From the NCBI RefSeq assembly GCF_004339085.1, contig NZ_SMFX01000001.1:629580-693579 (forward strand): a stretch of 64,000 nucleotides of DNA, read 5' to 3'. The translations under genes were made by a program, and so were the position numbers. Source of the stretch: Thiogranum longum. Lineage in GTDB: Bacteria; Pseudomonadota; Gammaproteobacteria; DSM-19610. Every line of letters starts with the position of its first letter. The first letter of the stretch is position 1. The notes under the pieces are model-generated. The model did no database searches, had not been told where the DNA came from, and was given only the letters and a program-made list of their open reading frames with translations. Below, piece after piece: positions 21,432 to 31,194 of the stretch.

Positions 21432-23426
21432 GTGAGCTTAGCAGGGGATAATACGAAAACAATCATCAGCCTTGGCTTTGGTGCAGTCCTGGCGTTGATG
21501 TTTATGCTGGTTTTTATTGCCCTGGAGCAGATGCAGGCACTTAATAACAGTATTTCCAGTCTGGTTGAGGAAACCAACGCAAAGACCGCCGCGGCCAATA
21601 CCATGCGCGATGCTATACGTCTTCGTGCCATCAGCCTCAAGACCATGCGGCTAACGGCAGACCCTTTTGAACGTGATGAAGAACACCTTCGTTTTCTTGG
21701 TTATGCCGGGCCGTACAGTCGTGCGCGCGAGCTGCTGATATCAAAGAAAATGGATGCCCGGGAGATCAAAATTCACCGCAAGCTGAGCGAATTTGCTCTG
21801 CGTGCGCAACCCGATAATGAATATGCAGCAGAGCTGTTGCTGAAAGGCGTGCCAGAAAAGGAAATTGATGCTGCAATGCAGGTTGCTGCCGCTAGCCAGG
21901 TGCAATTGCTCAAGCTACTTGATGAGCTGGTTAATCTCGAGCAGGAGAATGCTGAAACTGCTATCGATATGTCAGCTGCCCATTACCAGGAAACACGCCA
22001 CAAAATGTTTGCGCTGGCGGTCATTGCGCTGCTCTTTGCCATCGTAATAGCATGGCTGGTGATACACAGGATAGCGGAAAAAAACCGGCGTATCTCCTAC
22101 CAGGCCAGCCATGATGTACTGACAGGATTGATTAACCGTCGCGAATTTGAAAGGCACCTTGAATATCTTATTGGTCTTGCAACCTCGGATGGCCGTGAGC
22201 ATGCATTGCTCTATATGGACCTTGACCGGTTCAAGATCATTAATGACAGCTGTGGACATCTTGCAGGAGATGAGTTTCTGCGCCAGCTTGCAATAGTCAT
22301 GAAATCAAAGCTGCGCAAGTCGGATATTCTTGCCCGCCTGGGTGGAGATGAGTTTGGAATACTTTTGATGGATTGCCCACTGGGAAAAGCGGCAGATATT
22401 GGCGAGGAGTTACGTTCAACCGTTGAGGATTTTCACTTTTTCTGGGATGGGAGAACGTTTACGGCAGGTGCCAGTGTCGGTATTGTTGCAGTCAGGTCCG
22501 ACGAAATGAATCCTGCCGCTGTCCTTAGTACAGCAGACACAGCCTGCTATATGGCAAAAGAGGCGGGGCGCAACCGGGTGAATATCGCAGCCACCAACGA
22601 CAAGGATATCATTCGGCATCGTGGTGAGGTTAATACGATTAGCCGTATCAAGGATGCACTCGAACAGGATCGCTTCTGTCTGTATTACCAGCCTGTGGTT
22701 CCGGTCCGGCAGGAGCAATCCCTGTCTCCCCGGGTAGAAATACTGGTTCGCATGATCGCAGCTGATGGCACCCTGGTACAGCCAGGTTCATTTATCCCTT
22801 CAGCAGAACGTTATAATCTTATGGCGGCCATCGATCACTGGGTTGTATTGCATGCCATTGATTGGCTGGAAGCCAGGCGATCAGATGCGGGCCTGCCGGT
22901 GTTTATGATTAATCTCTCCGGGCAGTCGCTGTCGGACGGGCCACTACTGAACAGTATTGTAGACAAGTTGTCGGCCAGCGCAGTAAGCCCGGGGCAACTG
23001 TGCTTCGAAATTACAGAAACCGCCGCTGTCAGTAATCTTTCGTCGGCAATCGAATTTATGGAGGCCATGAAGGACCTGGGCTGCCAGTTTGCGCTGGATG
23101 ATTTTGGCTCGGGCCTGTCTTCGTTTACCTATCTCAAACGTCTGCCGGTAGACTACCTTAAGATTGACGGATCTTTTGTCAGGGAGATTGCCGATGATCT
23201 TATTAGTCGCGCCATGGTCAAGTCCATCAACGATATTGGTCATGTCATGGGCAAACAAACGATAGCAGAGTTTGTGGAGAATCCAGCCATCCTTGAACAG
23301 GTCAGAATGCTCGGTGTTGACTATGCGCAGGGGTATGGTATTGCTCGTCCACAGCCTCTCGATGACGCAGTGATATCAGATCCTGCTTTCCTGCATTCAG
23401 AAGCCGGGCAAAGAAGAGCCTGGTAG
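21432..23426 (+). CDS. Membrane GGDEF-EAL protein (cyclic di-GMP turnover)
   Basis: A 664-residue inner-membrane signalling protein starting at GTG 21432. Two membrane helices (about 10-30 and 194-214) enclose a helical periplasmic sensor. The GGDEF domain has the intact motif ARLGGDEFGILL and the substrate segment DLDRFKIINDSCGH. The EAL domain reads VEILVR in place of EAL-x-R, but keeps NLSGQSL, ITETAAV, DDFGSGLSS and YLKIDGSFV. It may thus be an active cyclase, with phosphodiesterase activity plausible but not certain. Stand-alone gene, divergent from ettA. Confidence 0.95.
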   Translation: MSLAGDNTKTIISLGFGAVLALMFMLVFIALEQMQALNNSISSLVEETNAKTAAANTMRDAIRLRAISLKTMRLTADPFERDEEHLRFLGYAGPYSRARELLISKKMDAREIKIHRKLSEFALRAQPDNEYAAELLLKGVPEKEIDAAMQVAAASQVQLLKLLDELVNLEQENAETAIDMSAAHYQETRHKMFALAVIALLFAIVIAWLVIHRIAEKNRRISYQASHDVLTGLINRREFERHLEYLIGLATSDGREHALLYMDLDRFKIINDSCGHLAGDEFLRQLAIVMKSKLRKSDILARLGGDEFGILLMDCPLGKAADIGEELRSTVEDFHFFWDGRTFTAGASVGIVAVRSDEMNPAAVLSTADTACYMAKEAGRNRVNIAATNDKDIIRHRGEVNTISRIKDALEQDRFCLYYQPVVPVRQEQSLSPRVEILVRMIAADGTLVQPGSFIPSAERYNLMAAIDHWVVLHAIDWLEARRSDAGLPVFMINLSGQSLSDGPLLNSIVDKLSASAVSPGQLCFEITETAAVSNLSSAIEFMEAMKDLGCQFALDDFGSGLSSFTYLKRLPVDYLKIDGSFVREIADDLISRAMVKSINDIGHVMGKQTIAEFVENPAILEQVRMLGVDYAQGYGIARPQPLDDAVISDPAFLHSEAGQRRAW

Positions 23427-23460
23427 GCCAGTTGGACCGCATGCCGGGAAAAAAGAAAAT

Positions 23461-23511
23461 GGGGGCAGTCCCTGTCAACCGGTTTTGCACCTGTCGATAA
23501 GGGCTGACCCC
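23461..23511. repeat. Imperfect inverted repeat between convergent genes
   Basis: GGGGGCAGTCCCT (23461-23473) pairs imperfectly with AAGGGCTGACCCC (23499-23511) around a 25-nt loop. It lies between the 3' ends of the GGDEF-EAL gene and the cytochrome c peroxidase gene. It could be a repeat remnant or a bidirectional terminator. Confidence 0.45.
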
Positions 23512-23534
23512 GAATACTGTTTAACCATGCCTGA

Positions 23535-24941
23535 CTACTCAGCCAGTGTTAAACCACTTGGAACGCGCTTCGGTGAATCATCACGCAGGTCAATGCTGGA
23601 AGGGTCAGTCAGTGCATTCAGGAAGTCCAGGATGCGATCGACGTCTTCATCGTCATAGCCCAGTGGTGGCAGTTCATTGTGGTCTGCAATGAAAGCAACA
23701 CGGTCTGGATCATCCATGGTGATGAAGTCGAGAGCATCGAGATCATCACGTGATGGCAGTACGGCCTGGGACCGGTCATAGTTGCTGAGTGCATTAACCG
23801 CATCCACATGATGTTCTACAACCGCACGCAGTGTGTTATAGGCGCCGGCATGACCGTAGGGTGCTGTCAGTGCTACGTTGCGCAGTGTAGGTGTGCGGAA
23901 CTTCAGGATATCGGTTTCTTCGCCAGTGACCTGTTGACGACCGAAGTCTTCATGTCCACCGGTTTTGCCCGGACTGTTACTGCCACGACCGGCGCCGACC
24001 TGGGGCATGGCGATAGCATGGAACTGCAGGTCGGTCTGGAACGGGCCACTGTGGCAGGAAGCGCAACTGTTACCGTTCTCGTCACCTTCGTAGAACAGTT
24101 CCATGCCGTCCTGGGCATTCTCACTCATGGCATCCTCATCACCGCGCAGGAACAGGTCAAAGGGGCTGTTGTCGGCACGCCAGTTCACACCCTCGAAGGC
24201 TGAAATTGCATTGGCTGCATGCGCATAAGTAATATCCGATGCATCAAAAATTTCACCAGGGAAGGCGGCCCTGAACATGTCCACGTATTCCGGGATCGCC
24301 TGCAGGCGCTGGGCCAGTAATTCCCAGACTCCGCCCGGGCCGGCAAGATTTCCGGCTGCGGCAGCGATGGCGACTTCATTCTCTGGCGCCTGACCAGCCA
24401 TTTCTGTTGCAGAAGTTACCGGGAACATGGCCTGACAGGCTAATACATTTTCGAGGTTGTCAGGCAGATTTCCGCCAGCCGGTGTCTTGCACCCGCTGGG
24501 GAAGGAGGGGTTTACCTCTACACGCCCATCGTGGAACAGGACTGTGAACGATTTCGCACCAAGGTTGAATACCGGAGGTGCATTGCGTGGCACACGCTCG
24601 TGGACGGCATCATCACCGTTACCGGTGTCGCGTGTCACGCCTAATCCGACAGCGCCCTCACCAACAGGCAGGGACAGCCCGTCACCGGTGTCTGTCAGAG
24701 TGTGGTGGCAGGTACCACAGGATATATTCATGTTGCCGCTAAGAATTTTGTCGAACATCAGGTTTTTGCCCAGCTCCACTTTTTCCGCGTTCGGGTCGCG
24801 GAAGTCCATGTCTGTCACCGGATCCGGTAGTACATCGTCTTTTTTCTCTTTGCCTTTGCCTTTGCTTCCGGCGTACGCGGCACTGCTTGCCAGCAGCAGC
24901 GTCGCGATCGAGGCTGTAGTAATAGCTGTCGTTAATTTCAT
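23535..24941 (-). CDS. Di-haem cytochrome c peroxidase / MauG family
   Basis: A 468-residue exported protein with a signal peptide (ATLLLASSAAYA) followed by a Lys-rich linker (GSKGKGKEKKDD). Two haem-c sites are present: CGTCH (C75-H79) and CASCH (C293-H297). The family includes peroxidases that reduce hydrogen peroxide with electrons from periplasmic cytochrome c, and MauG-like enzymes that modify protein residues; its length exceeds the classical enzyme by about 120 residues. It stands alone on the minus strand, divergent from glyA. Confidence 0.93.
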   Translation of the reverse strand: MKLTTAITTASIATLLLASSAAYAGSKGKGKEKKDDVLPDPVTDMDFRDPNAEKVELGKNLMFDKILSGNMNISCGTCHHTLTDTGDGLSLPVGEGAVGLGVTRDTGNGDDAVHERVPRNAPPVFNLGAKSFTVLFHDGRVEVNPSFPSGCKTPAGGNLPDNLENVLACQAMFPVTSATEMAGQAPENEVAIAAAAGNLAGPGGVWELLAQRLQAIPEYVDMFRAAFPGEIFDASDITYAHAANAISAFEGVNWRADNSPFDLFLRGDEDAMSENAQDGMELFYEGDENGNSCASCHSGPFQTDLQFHAIAMPQVGAGRGSNSPGKTGGHEDFGRQQVTGEETDILKFRTPTLRNVALTAPYGHAGAYNTLRAVVEHHVDAVNALSNYDRSQAVLPSRDDLDALDFITMDDPDRVAFIADHNELPPLGYDDEDVDRILDFLNALTDPSSIDLRDDSPKRVPSGLTLAE

Positions 24942-25376
24942 TGGTTATTTCTCCTCTGCTTCATCTCCGGGACGAAGCACATGTTTCCAACAGGTGGCAG
25001 GTAAATCAGGAAGGTTTTTCTAACAGCCGGATTTCAGCGGTTATCCCTCCATGCAAAAGGACTGGACAATGGTCTTGTATAGGTCGTGTATAAAACCGTG
25101 AGCGCCCTTCGCTGAGGACTTGCCCTGGTTTTAGTCTTAGTCTCAGTCCAGGATGAGCAATGGCATGATCTGATTTTTGCTGTATGTAACTTCCGGTACC
25201 AGGCAGGAGATATTTATTCATATTTAGATAAAACAGTTAGTTAAGTGATAAATGTTGCGTACTGAGGCTGTCTCTGCGGCAATATGCCCAAGGGGGCCGG
25301 CGAAAGCCTGATGGCTGGGCGAAACGCCCTGATTCCAGTATGATTCGCCTCTTTTCAGCCGTGTCGGGGAAGCCGA
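24942..25376. other. 435-bp intergenic region between the divergent peroxidase and glyA genes
   Basis: No convincing gene or RNA is seen. It holds three near-copies of a six-base unit (TTAGTC, TTAGTC, TCAGTC) at about 25131-25148 and an AT-rich stretch at 25217-25255 that may hold the glyA promoter. I see no glycine-riboswitch-like structure, though I cannot fold it by computation. Confidence 0.5.
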
Positions 25377-26630
25377 ATGTTCAGCAAGAAAATGACCATC
25401 AAGGGGTTCGATGACGAACTTGCCGCCGCCATTGCCGCCGAAGAGGTTCGCCAGGAAGAACACATCGAACTGATTGCGTCAGAAAACTACGCCAGTCCGC
25501 GTGTTATGGAGGCACAGGGCAGCGTGCTGACCAATAAATATGCCGAGGGTTATCCGGGCAAGCGCTACTACGGTGGCTGTGAGCATGTCGATGTGGCCGA
25601 GCAGCTGGCTATTGACCGTGCCAAACAATTATTCGGCGCCGATTATGCCAATGTGCAACCTCACTCCGGTTCACAGGCCAATGCGGCGGTATACCTCGCG
25701 CTTTGCTCACCCGGGGACACCATACTCGGCATGAGTCTTGCCGATGGTGGTCACCTGACGCATGGTTCCAGAGTGAATTTTTCCGGCAAGGTGTTCAACG
25801 CTGTTCAATACGGTCTGAATACCGACACCGGCGAGATAGACTACGATCATATGCAGGCTCTGGCGCTGGAGCACAAACCCAAGGTTGTAGTGGCCGGCTT
25901 TTCCGCTTACTCACGCGTCGTGGACTGGGAGCGTTGTCGCAGGATTGCCGATTCCGTGGATGCTTTTCTGTTTGTCGACATGGCGCACGTTGCCGGCCTT
26001 GTTGCAACCGGGCATTATCCCAGCCCTGTCCAGATTGCCGATGTAACGACGACAACGACGCACAAGACCTTGCGTGGTCCACGTGGTGGTCTGATCCTCG
26101 CGAAGTCCAATCCGGATCTTGAAAAGAAGCTCAACTCACTGGTATTCCCCGGTATTCAGGGTGGTCCGCTGATGCACGTGATTGCTGCCAAGGCCGTAGC
26201 CTTCAAGGAAGCGTTGCAGCCCGGGTTCAAGGACTACCAGGGCGAGGTACAGGCCAATGCGCGTGCCATGGCGCAGGTATTTCTGGATCGTGGCTACAAC
26301 GTTGTTTCCGGGGGTACCGACGACCACCTGTTCCTGGTCGATTTGATAGCCAAAGGTATCACCGGCAAGCAGGCGGATGCTTCGCTGGGTGCCGCAAATA
26401 TCACTGTCAACAAGAATGCCGTACCAAACGATCCCCAGTCACCGTTTGTGACCAGTGGCATCCGTGTGGGCACGCCGGCTGTCACAACCCGCGGCTTCGG
26501 TGAAGCTGAAGTGTGCGAGCTGGCAGGCTGGATGTGTGACATCATGGACGATGTGGACAACGCCGATATCATCGAGCAGGTCAAAGCGAAAGTGCTGGAT
26601 GTCTGTAAACGCTTTCCGGTGTACGGCTAG
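25377..26630 (+). CDS. glyA: Serine hydroxymethyltransferase
   Basis: A 417-residue PLP enzyme interconverting serine and glycine and charging tetrahydrofolate with one-carbon units. Motifs include [33 protein letters not shown], and the cofactor-lysine motif [15 protein letters not shown]. Length is standard. It precedes nrdR and the riboflavin genes with only 28 bp spacing, so it likely leads that operon, a common gammaproteobacterial order. Confidence 0.99.
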   Translation: MFSKKMTIKGFDDELAAAIAAEEVRQEEHIELIASENYASPRVMEAQGSVLTNKYAEGYPGKRYYGGCEHVDVAEQLAIDRAKQLFGADYANVQPHSGSQANAAVYLALCSPGDTILGMSLADGGHLTHGSRVNFSGKVFNAVQYGLNTDTGEIDYDHMQALALEHKPKVVVAGFSAYSRVVDWERCRRIADSVDAFLFVDMAHVAGLVATGHYPSPVQIADVTTTTTHKTLRGPRGGLILAKSNPDLEKKLNSLVFPGIQGGPLMHVIAAKAVAFKEALQPGFKDYQGEVQANARAMAQVFLDRGYNVVSGGTDDHLFLVDLIAKGITGKQADASLGAANITVNKNAVPNDPQSPFVTSGIRVGTPAVTTRGFGEAEVCELAGWMCDIMDDVDNADIIEQVKAKVLDVCKRFPVYG

Positions 26631-26658
26631 CCCGTTGCTCCACGGAGACTGACCACGC

Positions 26659-27180
26659 ATGCGCTGCCCGTTCTGCGGAAACATGGATACCAAGGTCATT
26701 GACTCGCGTCTTGCAGGCGAGGGCATGCAGGTGCGTCGTCGCCGTGAATGCGTCGCCTGTGCAGACCGTTTTACGACCTACGAATCGGCTGAGCTGGTCA
26801 TGCCGCACATTATAAAAAGTGACGGGACGCGCGAGCCGTTCAACGAGGAAAAACTGCTGACCGGTGTGTTGCGCGCGCTGGAAAAACGCCCGGTTAATAC
26901 AGAAAGTGTGGAAGCCGGTATCAGTCGTATTCAACACCGCTTGCAGGCCTGTGGTGAGCGTGAGATCCCGTCACGCCAGTTAGGTGAATGGGTGATGGAT
27001 GAATTGCGTAATCTTGACCAGGTCGCTTATGTGCGTTTTGCTTCGGTGTACCGCAGCTTCCAGGACGTAAGTGAATTCCGCGACGAGATCGAGCGCCTTG
27101 AGCAGGGGCCCACGCCGGAAGAAAAGCGTGACCAGATGCCGCTGCTGCCGGATGAAGAGGAAAACACGCCTGATGCCTGA
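26659..27180 (+). CDS. nrdR: Transcriptional repressor NrdR
   Basis: A 173-residue regulator of ribonucleotide reductase genes. It starts with the zinc ribbon [17 protein letters not shown] and [17 protein letters not shown] (four Cys), followed by the ATP-cone domain (VIKSDG-like [16 protein letters not shown]) which senses dATP/ATP. The C-terminus is acidic and about 20 residues longer than usual. It overlaps the ribD start by 8 nt, a standard gene pair. Confidence 0.98.
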   Translation: MRCPFCGNMDTKVIDSRLAGEGMQVRRRRECVACADRFTTYESAELVMPHIIKSDGTREPFNEEKLLTGVLRALEKRPVNTESVEAGISRIQHRLQACGEREIPSRQLGEWVMDELRNLDQVAYVRFASVYRSFQDVSEFRDEIERLEQGPTPEEKRDQMPLLPDEEENTPDA

Positions 27181-28318
27181 GGCGTCGCCGGTGGATACAG
27201 CCGTATTCGATGCAGCTGATCATGCCTTTATGGCCGAGGCCGTGCAGCTGGCCTGCCGTGGTATTTACAGTACACATCCGAACCCGAATGTCGGCTGTTT
27301 GATTGTTGCCGGAGGTGAAGTGCTTGGGCGTGGCTGGCACCGCCGTGCCGGTGAGCCGCATGCTGAAGTATATGCCCTGCAAGAAGCGGGTGAGCGTGCC
27401 CGCGGAGCAACGGTTTATGTGACGCTGGAACCCTGCAGTCATAGCGGGCGCACACCACCTTGCGCAGACGCACTGGTCGAGGCCGGTGTGGCGCGCGTTG
27501 TTGTCGCTATGCAGGATCCGAATCCGCAGGTGGCCGGTCAGGGTATCGAGCGTTTGCGCAAGGCCGGGATAAGCGTTGAATCCGGCTTGCTGGAAGCGCA
27601 GGCGCGTGAGCTGAACCCCGGTTTCATTTCGCGCATGGAGCGTGGACGGCCCTGGTTGCGGGTGAAGCTGGCTGCCAGCCTCGATGGTCGCACCGCCATG
27701 GCATCGGGTGAGAGTCGGTGGATCAGTGGCCCGGAAGCTCGACAGGACGTGCAACGCTGGCGGGCACGAAGCTCTGCGGTCATGACGGGCACAGGTACTG
27801 TTATATCCGATGATCCATCGCTGAATGTACGGCTGGAGGCCTCGCAGTTATACGGCGTGGAACCGCTGCGCCAGCCCTGGCGCGTGGTGCTGGACAGCCA
27901 GCTGCGCCTGTCACCCGGGGCAAGGCTATTGTCATTGCCGGGTGAAACGCTGGTGATGACGGTGAGTGAGAATACCGCAGCACGCAGTGCGCTGGAGAAG
28001 GCGGGTGCTACGGTTTGCCTTGTTGAGGCGCACAACGGTCAGCCGTCACCACAAGCCGTGCTGGCAGAGCTGGCAGCGTGTGAAATGAACGAAGTGCTGC
28101 TCGAATGCGGCCCGACACTGGCGGGAGCATTTATGGCTGCCGGGCTGGTTGATGAGTTGGTGCTGTACCTTGCGCCACACCTGATGGGTGATGGGGCGCG
28201 CGGCCTGTTTCATCTGCCCGGGCTGGAAAAGATGCAGGATCGTATTGCTTTACAATGGCAGGATATGCGCAAGGTCGGCGATACACTACGGCTAACCCTG
28301 CGGCCTGCACGGGATTGA
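27173..28318 (+). CDS. ribD: Bifunctional riboflavin deaminase/reductase RibD
   Basis: A 381-residue enzyme for the second and third steps of riboflavin synthesis. The N-terminal deaminase has [10 protein letters not shown] (zinc His and catalytic Glu) and [16 protein letters not shown]. The C-terminal reductase has [18 protein letters not shown] and [16 protein letters not shown] 27173 overlaps the nrdR stop (ATGCCTGA), indicating translational coupling. It lies upstream of ribE. Confidence 0.98.
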   Translation: MPEASPVDTAVFDAADHAFMAEAVQLACRGIYSTHPNPNVGCLIVAGGEVLGRGWHRRAGEPHAEVYALQEAGERARGATVYVTLEPCSHSGRTPPCADALVEAGVARVVVAMQDPNPQVAGQGIERLRKAGISVESGLLEAQARELNPGFISRMERGRPWLRVKLAASLDGRTAMASGESRWISGPEARQDVQRWRARSSAVMTGTGTVISDDPSLNVRLEASQLYGVEPLRQPWRVVLDSQLRLSPGARLLSLPGETLVMTVSENTAARSALEKAGATVCLVEAHNGQPSPQAVLAELAACEMNEVLLECGPTLAGAFMAAGLVDELVLYLAPHLMGDGARGLFHLPGLEKMQDRIALQWQDMRKVGDTLRLTLRPARD

Positions 28319-28339
28319 CAGGACAGGCGAACACATAAC

Positions 28340-29011
28340 ATGTTTACCGGTATCATACAGGCAGTCGGTGAAGTCGCCGCCCTGCAGCCAAAGGGCGATG
28401 ACCTGCGTTTACGCATACGTACCGGCAAGCTTGCACTCGACGATGTTGCCATTGGTGACAGCATTGCCACCAGCGGTGTATGTCTGACAGTCGTGGACTT
28501 GCCCGGGGACGGTTTCTGGGCTGATGTGTCCGCTGAAACCCTGGCCTGTACCCGCGCCGGTGAATTAAAAACCGGCGACCGGGTAAACCTGGAAAAGGCA
28601 CTGACACTTTCCACCCCGCTGGGAGGGCATCTGGTCAGCGGTCATGTCGATGGCCTCGGTGAAGTTATATCGCGGCACGAAGACGGGCGCTCGGTGCGCT
28701 TTCACATGCGCGCACCGGATAACCTGGCGCACTATATTGCCGCCAAGGGCTCGGTGTGTATCGACGGTATCAGCCTGACCGTCAATGCAGTTGACGGTGC
28801 CGGGTTTGAGCTGAATATCGTGCCGCACACACTGGCAGAAACTACCATGGGTGAGCTTCGGCCCGGACAAACGTTCAACCTGGAAGTGGATATTATTGCC
28901 CGTTACCTGGAACGCCTGCTGCTTGGCCAGCGTGCCGCACAACCGGGCCACGAAGGGATAACGGAAGAACTTTTACAACGTTGCGGTTTTACGGGCGCAG
29001 CAGACAGGTAA
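28340..29011 (+). CDS. ribE: Riboflavin synthase, alpha chain type
   Basis: A 223-residue two-barrel enzyme that dismutates lumazine to riboflavin. The two homologous halves start with MFTGIIQAVGEV and with LVSGHVDGLGEV, and the conserved GVCLTV and GISLTVNAV loops are present. It lies 21 bp after ribD and 9 bp before ribBX. Confidence 0.98.
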   Translation: MFTGIIQAVGEVAALQPKGDDLRLRIRTGKLALDDVAIGDSIATSGVCLTVVDLPGDGFWADVSAETLACTRAGELKTGDRVNLEKALTLSTPLGGHLVSGHVDGLGEVISRHEDGRSVRFHMRAPDNLAHYIAAKGSVCIDGISLTVNAVDGAGFELNIVPHTLAETTMGELRPGQTFNLEVDIIARYLERLLLGQRAAQPGHEGITEELLQRCGFTGAADR

Positions 29012-29020
29012 AACCGGTTT

Positions 29021-30136
29021 ATGAAACTGAACAGCATCGAAGAGATTGTCGAAGATATCCGTGCAGGCAAGATGGTTGTCATCATGGATGACGAGGACCG
29101 TGAGAATGAGGGCGACCTGCTGATGGCTGCCAGTCTCGTCCGGCCGGAAGATATAAACTTCATGGCAACGTACGGGCGCGGCCTGATCTGCCTGACGCTG
29201 ACGCGTGAACGCTGCCGGCAACTGTCGTTACCACTGATGGTGGCCGACAATCAGGCGCAGCTGGCAACGAATTTTACTGTATCCATCGAAGCGGCCGAGG
29301 GTGTGACAACCGGAATTTCCGCCTATGACCGGGCGCGCACCGTCGAGGCGGCAGTCAAGCGGGAGGCCAAACCGCAGGACATTGTCCAGCCAGGCCATAT
29401 TTTTCCATTAATGGCCCAGCCGGGCGGTGTGCTGACACGCGCCGGTCATACCGAGGCTGGATGTGACCTGGCCCGTCTGGCGGGACAGGAACCGGCGGCG
29501 GTGATTGTCGAGATTCTCAATGAAGACGGCAGCATGGCACGCCGCCCGGACCTTGAGAAATTTGCCGAAACGCACGACCTGAAAGTCGGCACCATAGCTG
29601 ACCTGATCCACTATCGAATTGCCAACGAGAAAAGTGTTGAACGGGTGGCGGAGTGTAATTTGCCGACCGCGTGCGGGACGTTCCGCCTGTATGCCTACCA
29701 GGATATCGTCAATGAAGGACTGCATCTGGCGCTGGTGAAGGGCGAGGTTTCACCCGATAGTCCTAGCCTGGTGCGTGTGCACGTACAGAATGCGCTGGGT
29801 GACCTGTTCGGTGCACAGATGCAGGACATTGGCTGGCCATTACGTGATGCGATGCATCGTATCAATGAAAATGGTCAGGGTGTCGTTGTTGTGCTGGGGC
29901 AGCACGAGACACCACGCGACCTGGTGCAACGTATCCGAAGCTATGACGAGCACGAAAAATCCGGCGAAGCGCTGAAGCACGAAGAACAGCACGAGCTTCG
30001 TACCCACGGCATCGGTGCACAGATTCTGGCCGACCTCGGTGTGCAGAAGATGCGCGTGTTGAGTGCACCCAAAGTGGAACACGGTCTGTCCGGTTTCGGG
30101 CTGGAAATTGTCGAATACGTCGACGACCGGAAATAA
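29021..30136 (+). CDS. ribB: 3,4-dihydroxy-2-butanone-4-phosphate synthase with degenerate RibA-like domain (RibBX)
   Basis: A 371-residue fusion. Residues 1-200 are a complete RibB with the metal-binding motif MDDEDRENEGDLLMA and TRAGHTEAGCDLARL. Residues 205-371 resemble GTP cyclohydrolase II, but its zinc cysteines and catalytic site are gone: where the active enzyme has a Cys-containing VRVHSEC...SLRCDCG pattern, this one reads VRVHVQNALGDLFGAQMQDIG (from residue 251). It should make dihydroxybutanone phosphate but not open GTP; an active RibA must be encoded elsewhere. This hybrid type, known as RibBX, is found in many Proteobacteria. Confidence 0.95.
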   Translation: MKLNSIEEIVEDIRAGKMVVIMDDEDRENEGDLLMAASLVRPEDINFMATYGRGLICLTLTRERCRQLSLPLMVADNQAQLATNFTVSIEAAEGVTTGISAYDRARTVEAAVKREAKPQDIVQPGHIFPLMAQPGGVLTRAGHTEAGCDLARLAGQEPAAVIVEILNEDGSMARRPDLEKFAETHDLKVGTIADLIHYRIANEKSVERVAECNLPTACGTFRLYAYQDIVNEGLHLALVKGEVSPDSPSLVRVHVQNALGDLFGAQMQDIGWPLRDAMHRINENGQGVVVVLGQHETPRDLVQRIRSYDEHEKSGEALKHEEQHELRTHGIGAQILADLGVQKMRVLSAPKVEHGLSGFGLEIVEYVDDRK

Positions 30137-30166
30137 ATTCAAACATTGAAATGCGGAGTGACTGTC

Positions 30167-30643
30167 ATGAGTGGCATCCAGGAAATTGAAGGTAATCTTA
30201 ATATTCGTAACGCGCGCATTGCGCTACTGGTGGCGCGCTTCAACAGCTTTGTTGTGGAAAGTCTGCTGAGCGGTGCAATTGATACACTGAAGCGCCACGG
30301 CGCGGAAGACAAGGATCTGACGATTGTCCGCGTGCCGGGGGCTTTCGAGATGCCACTGGCCGCGAACCGGCTTGCAGCCAGCAAACGTTACGACGCCATT
30401 ATTGCGCTGGGCGCGGTTATTCGTGGTGGAACACCTCACTTCGAATACGTCGCCGGTGAATGTACCAAGGGACTTTCCAGTGTGTCGATGAAACATGATA
30501 TTCCGGTGACCTTTGGCGTGCTCACCGTGGACAGTATCGAACAGGCTATCGAGCGTGCCGGCACCAAGGCAGGCAACAAGGGTGACGAGGCAGCCATGTC
30601 CGCTATCGAGATGGTCAACGTGCTGCGCGAGATCGGTCAGTAA
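30167..30643 (+). CDS. ribH: 6,7-dimethyl-8-ribityllumazine synthase
   Basis: A 158-residue lumazine synthase that joins the two riboflavin precursors. Motifs include [44 protein letters not shown] and [14 protein letters not shown] 30167 has GGAG upstream and fits the family; a longer frame to 30146 exists. It lies between ribBX and nusB, and the ribH-nusB pair is one of the most conserved in bacteria. Confidence 0.98.
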   Translation: MSGIQEIEGNLNIRNARIALLVARFNSFVVESLLSGAIDTLKRHGAEDKDLTIVRVPGAFEMPLAANRLAASKRYDAIIALGAVIRGGTPHFEYVAGECTKGLSSVSMKHDIPVTFGVLTVDSIEQAIERAGTKAGNKGDEAAMSAIEMVNVLREIGQ

Positions 30644-30648
30644 AGCGT

Positions 30649-31122
30649 ATGAACCAGCCCGCAAAACCCCAGGCTGCACAACGTACCCGTGCGCGCCGGC
30701 TTGCCATGCAGGCGCTTTACCAGTGGGATATGTCGGATAACAACCTGTCAGACATCGAAGCCCAGTTCGTTGAAGAAGAGGGCTTTGAAAAAGCCGATGC
30801 CGATTATTTCAACGAGCTGTTGCACAGGATACCGGCAAAACTCGATGAAGTTGAAGCGGCTTTCGCGCCATATCTCGATCGCCCGGTAAAAGAAATAGAT
30901 CCTGTCGAACGCGCGGTGTTACGCATGGCAAGTTATGAGTTGATGACCCGTATTGACGTGCCGTACAAGGTTATTATTAACGAGGCGGTTAACCTCACCA
31001 AAAAGTTCGGTGCCGAGCAGGCACACAAGTATGTGAATGGCGTGCTGGACCAGACCGCACGCAAGTTACGCGCCGTGGAGCACCCCCAGGGTGAAGGTGG
31101 GAGCGGGTTGCTGAAAAAGTAA
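30649..31122 (+). CDS. nusB: Transcription antitermination factor NusB
   Basis: A 157-residue all-helical protein that with NusE binds the boxA RNA of rRNA operons. It starts with ARRLAMQALYQWDMS and has DPVERAVLRMASYELM and INEAVNLTKKFGAEQAHKYVNGVLD. It starts 5 bp after ribH. In most relatives thiL follows, but here a 7-kb block intervenes. Confidence 0.98.
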   Translation: MNQPAKPQAAQRTRARRLAMQALYQWDMSDNNLSDIEAQFVEEEGFEKADADYFNELLHRIPAKLDEVEAAFAPYLDRPVKEIDPVERAVLRMASYELMTRIDVPYKVIINEAVNLTKKFGAEQAHKYVNGVLDQTARKLRAVEHPQGEGGSGLLKK

Positions 31123-31194
31123 TGCGCTCCTTCAATCTGCCTTGAATGTCGGGCTCAACACTACCATGCCGCTACCCAGGCACTGGAGCTGGAT

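Noticed and set aside
24942-25376. tRNA, glycine riboswitch or small gene in the widest intergenic gap
   Set aside because: No cloverleaf, no tandem riboswitch-like structure and no open frame with a ribosome site and coding bias were found by eye.
29012-29020. FMN riboswitch in the riboflavin operon
   Set aside because: Spacers between the rib genes are 9-31 bp or overlaps, too short for the element, and none is visible upstream of nrdR or glyA.
29021-30136. Annotation as a bifunctional RibBA enzyme
   Set aside because: The cyclohydrolase II domain lacks its zinc cysteines, so the second activity is not supported.
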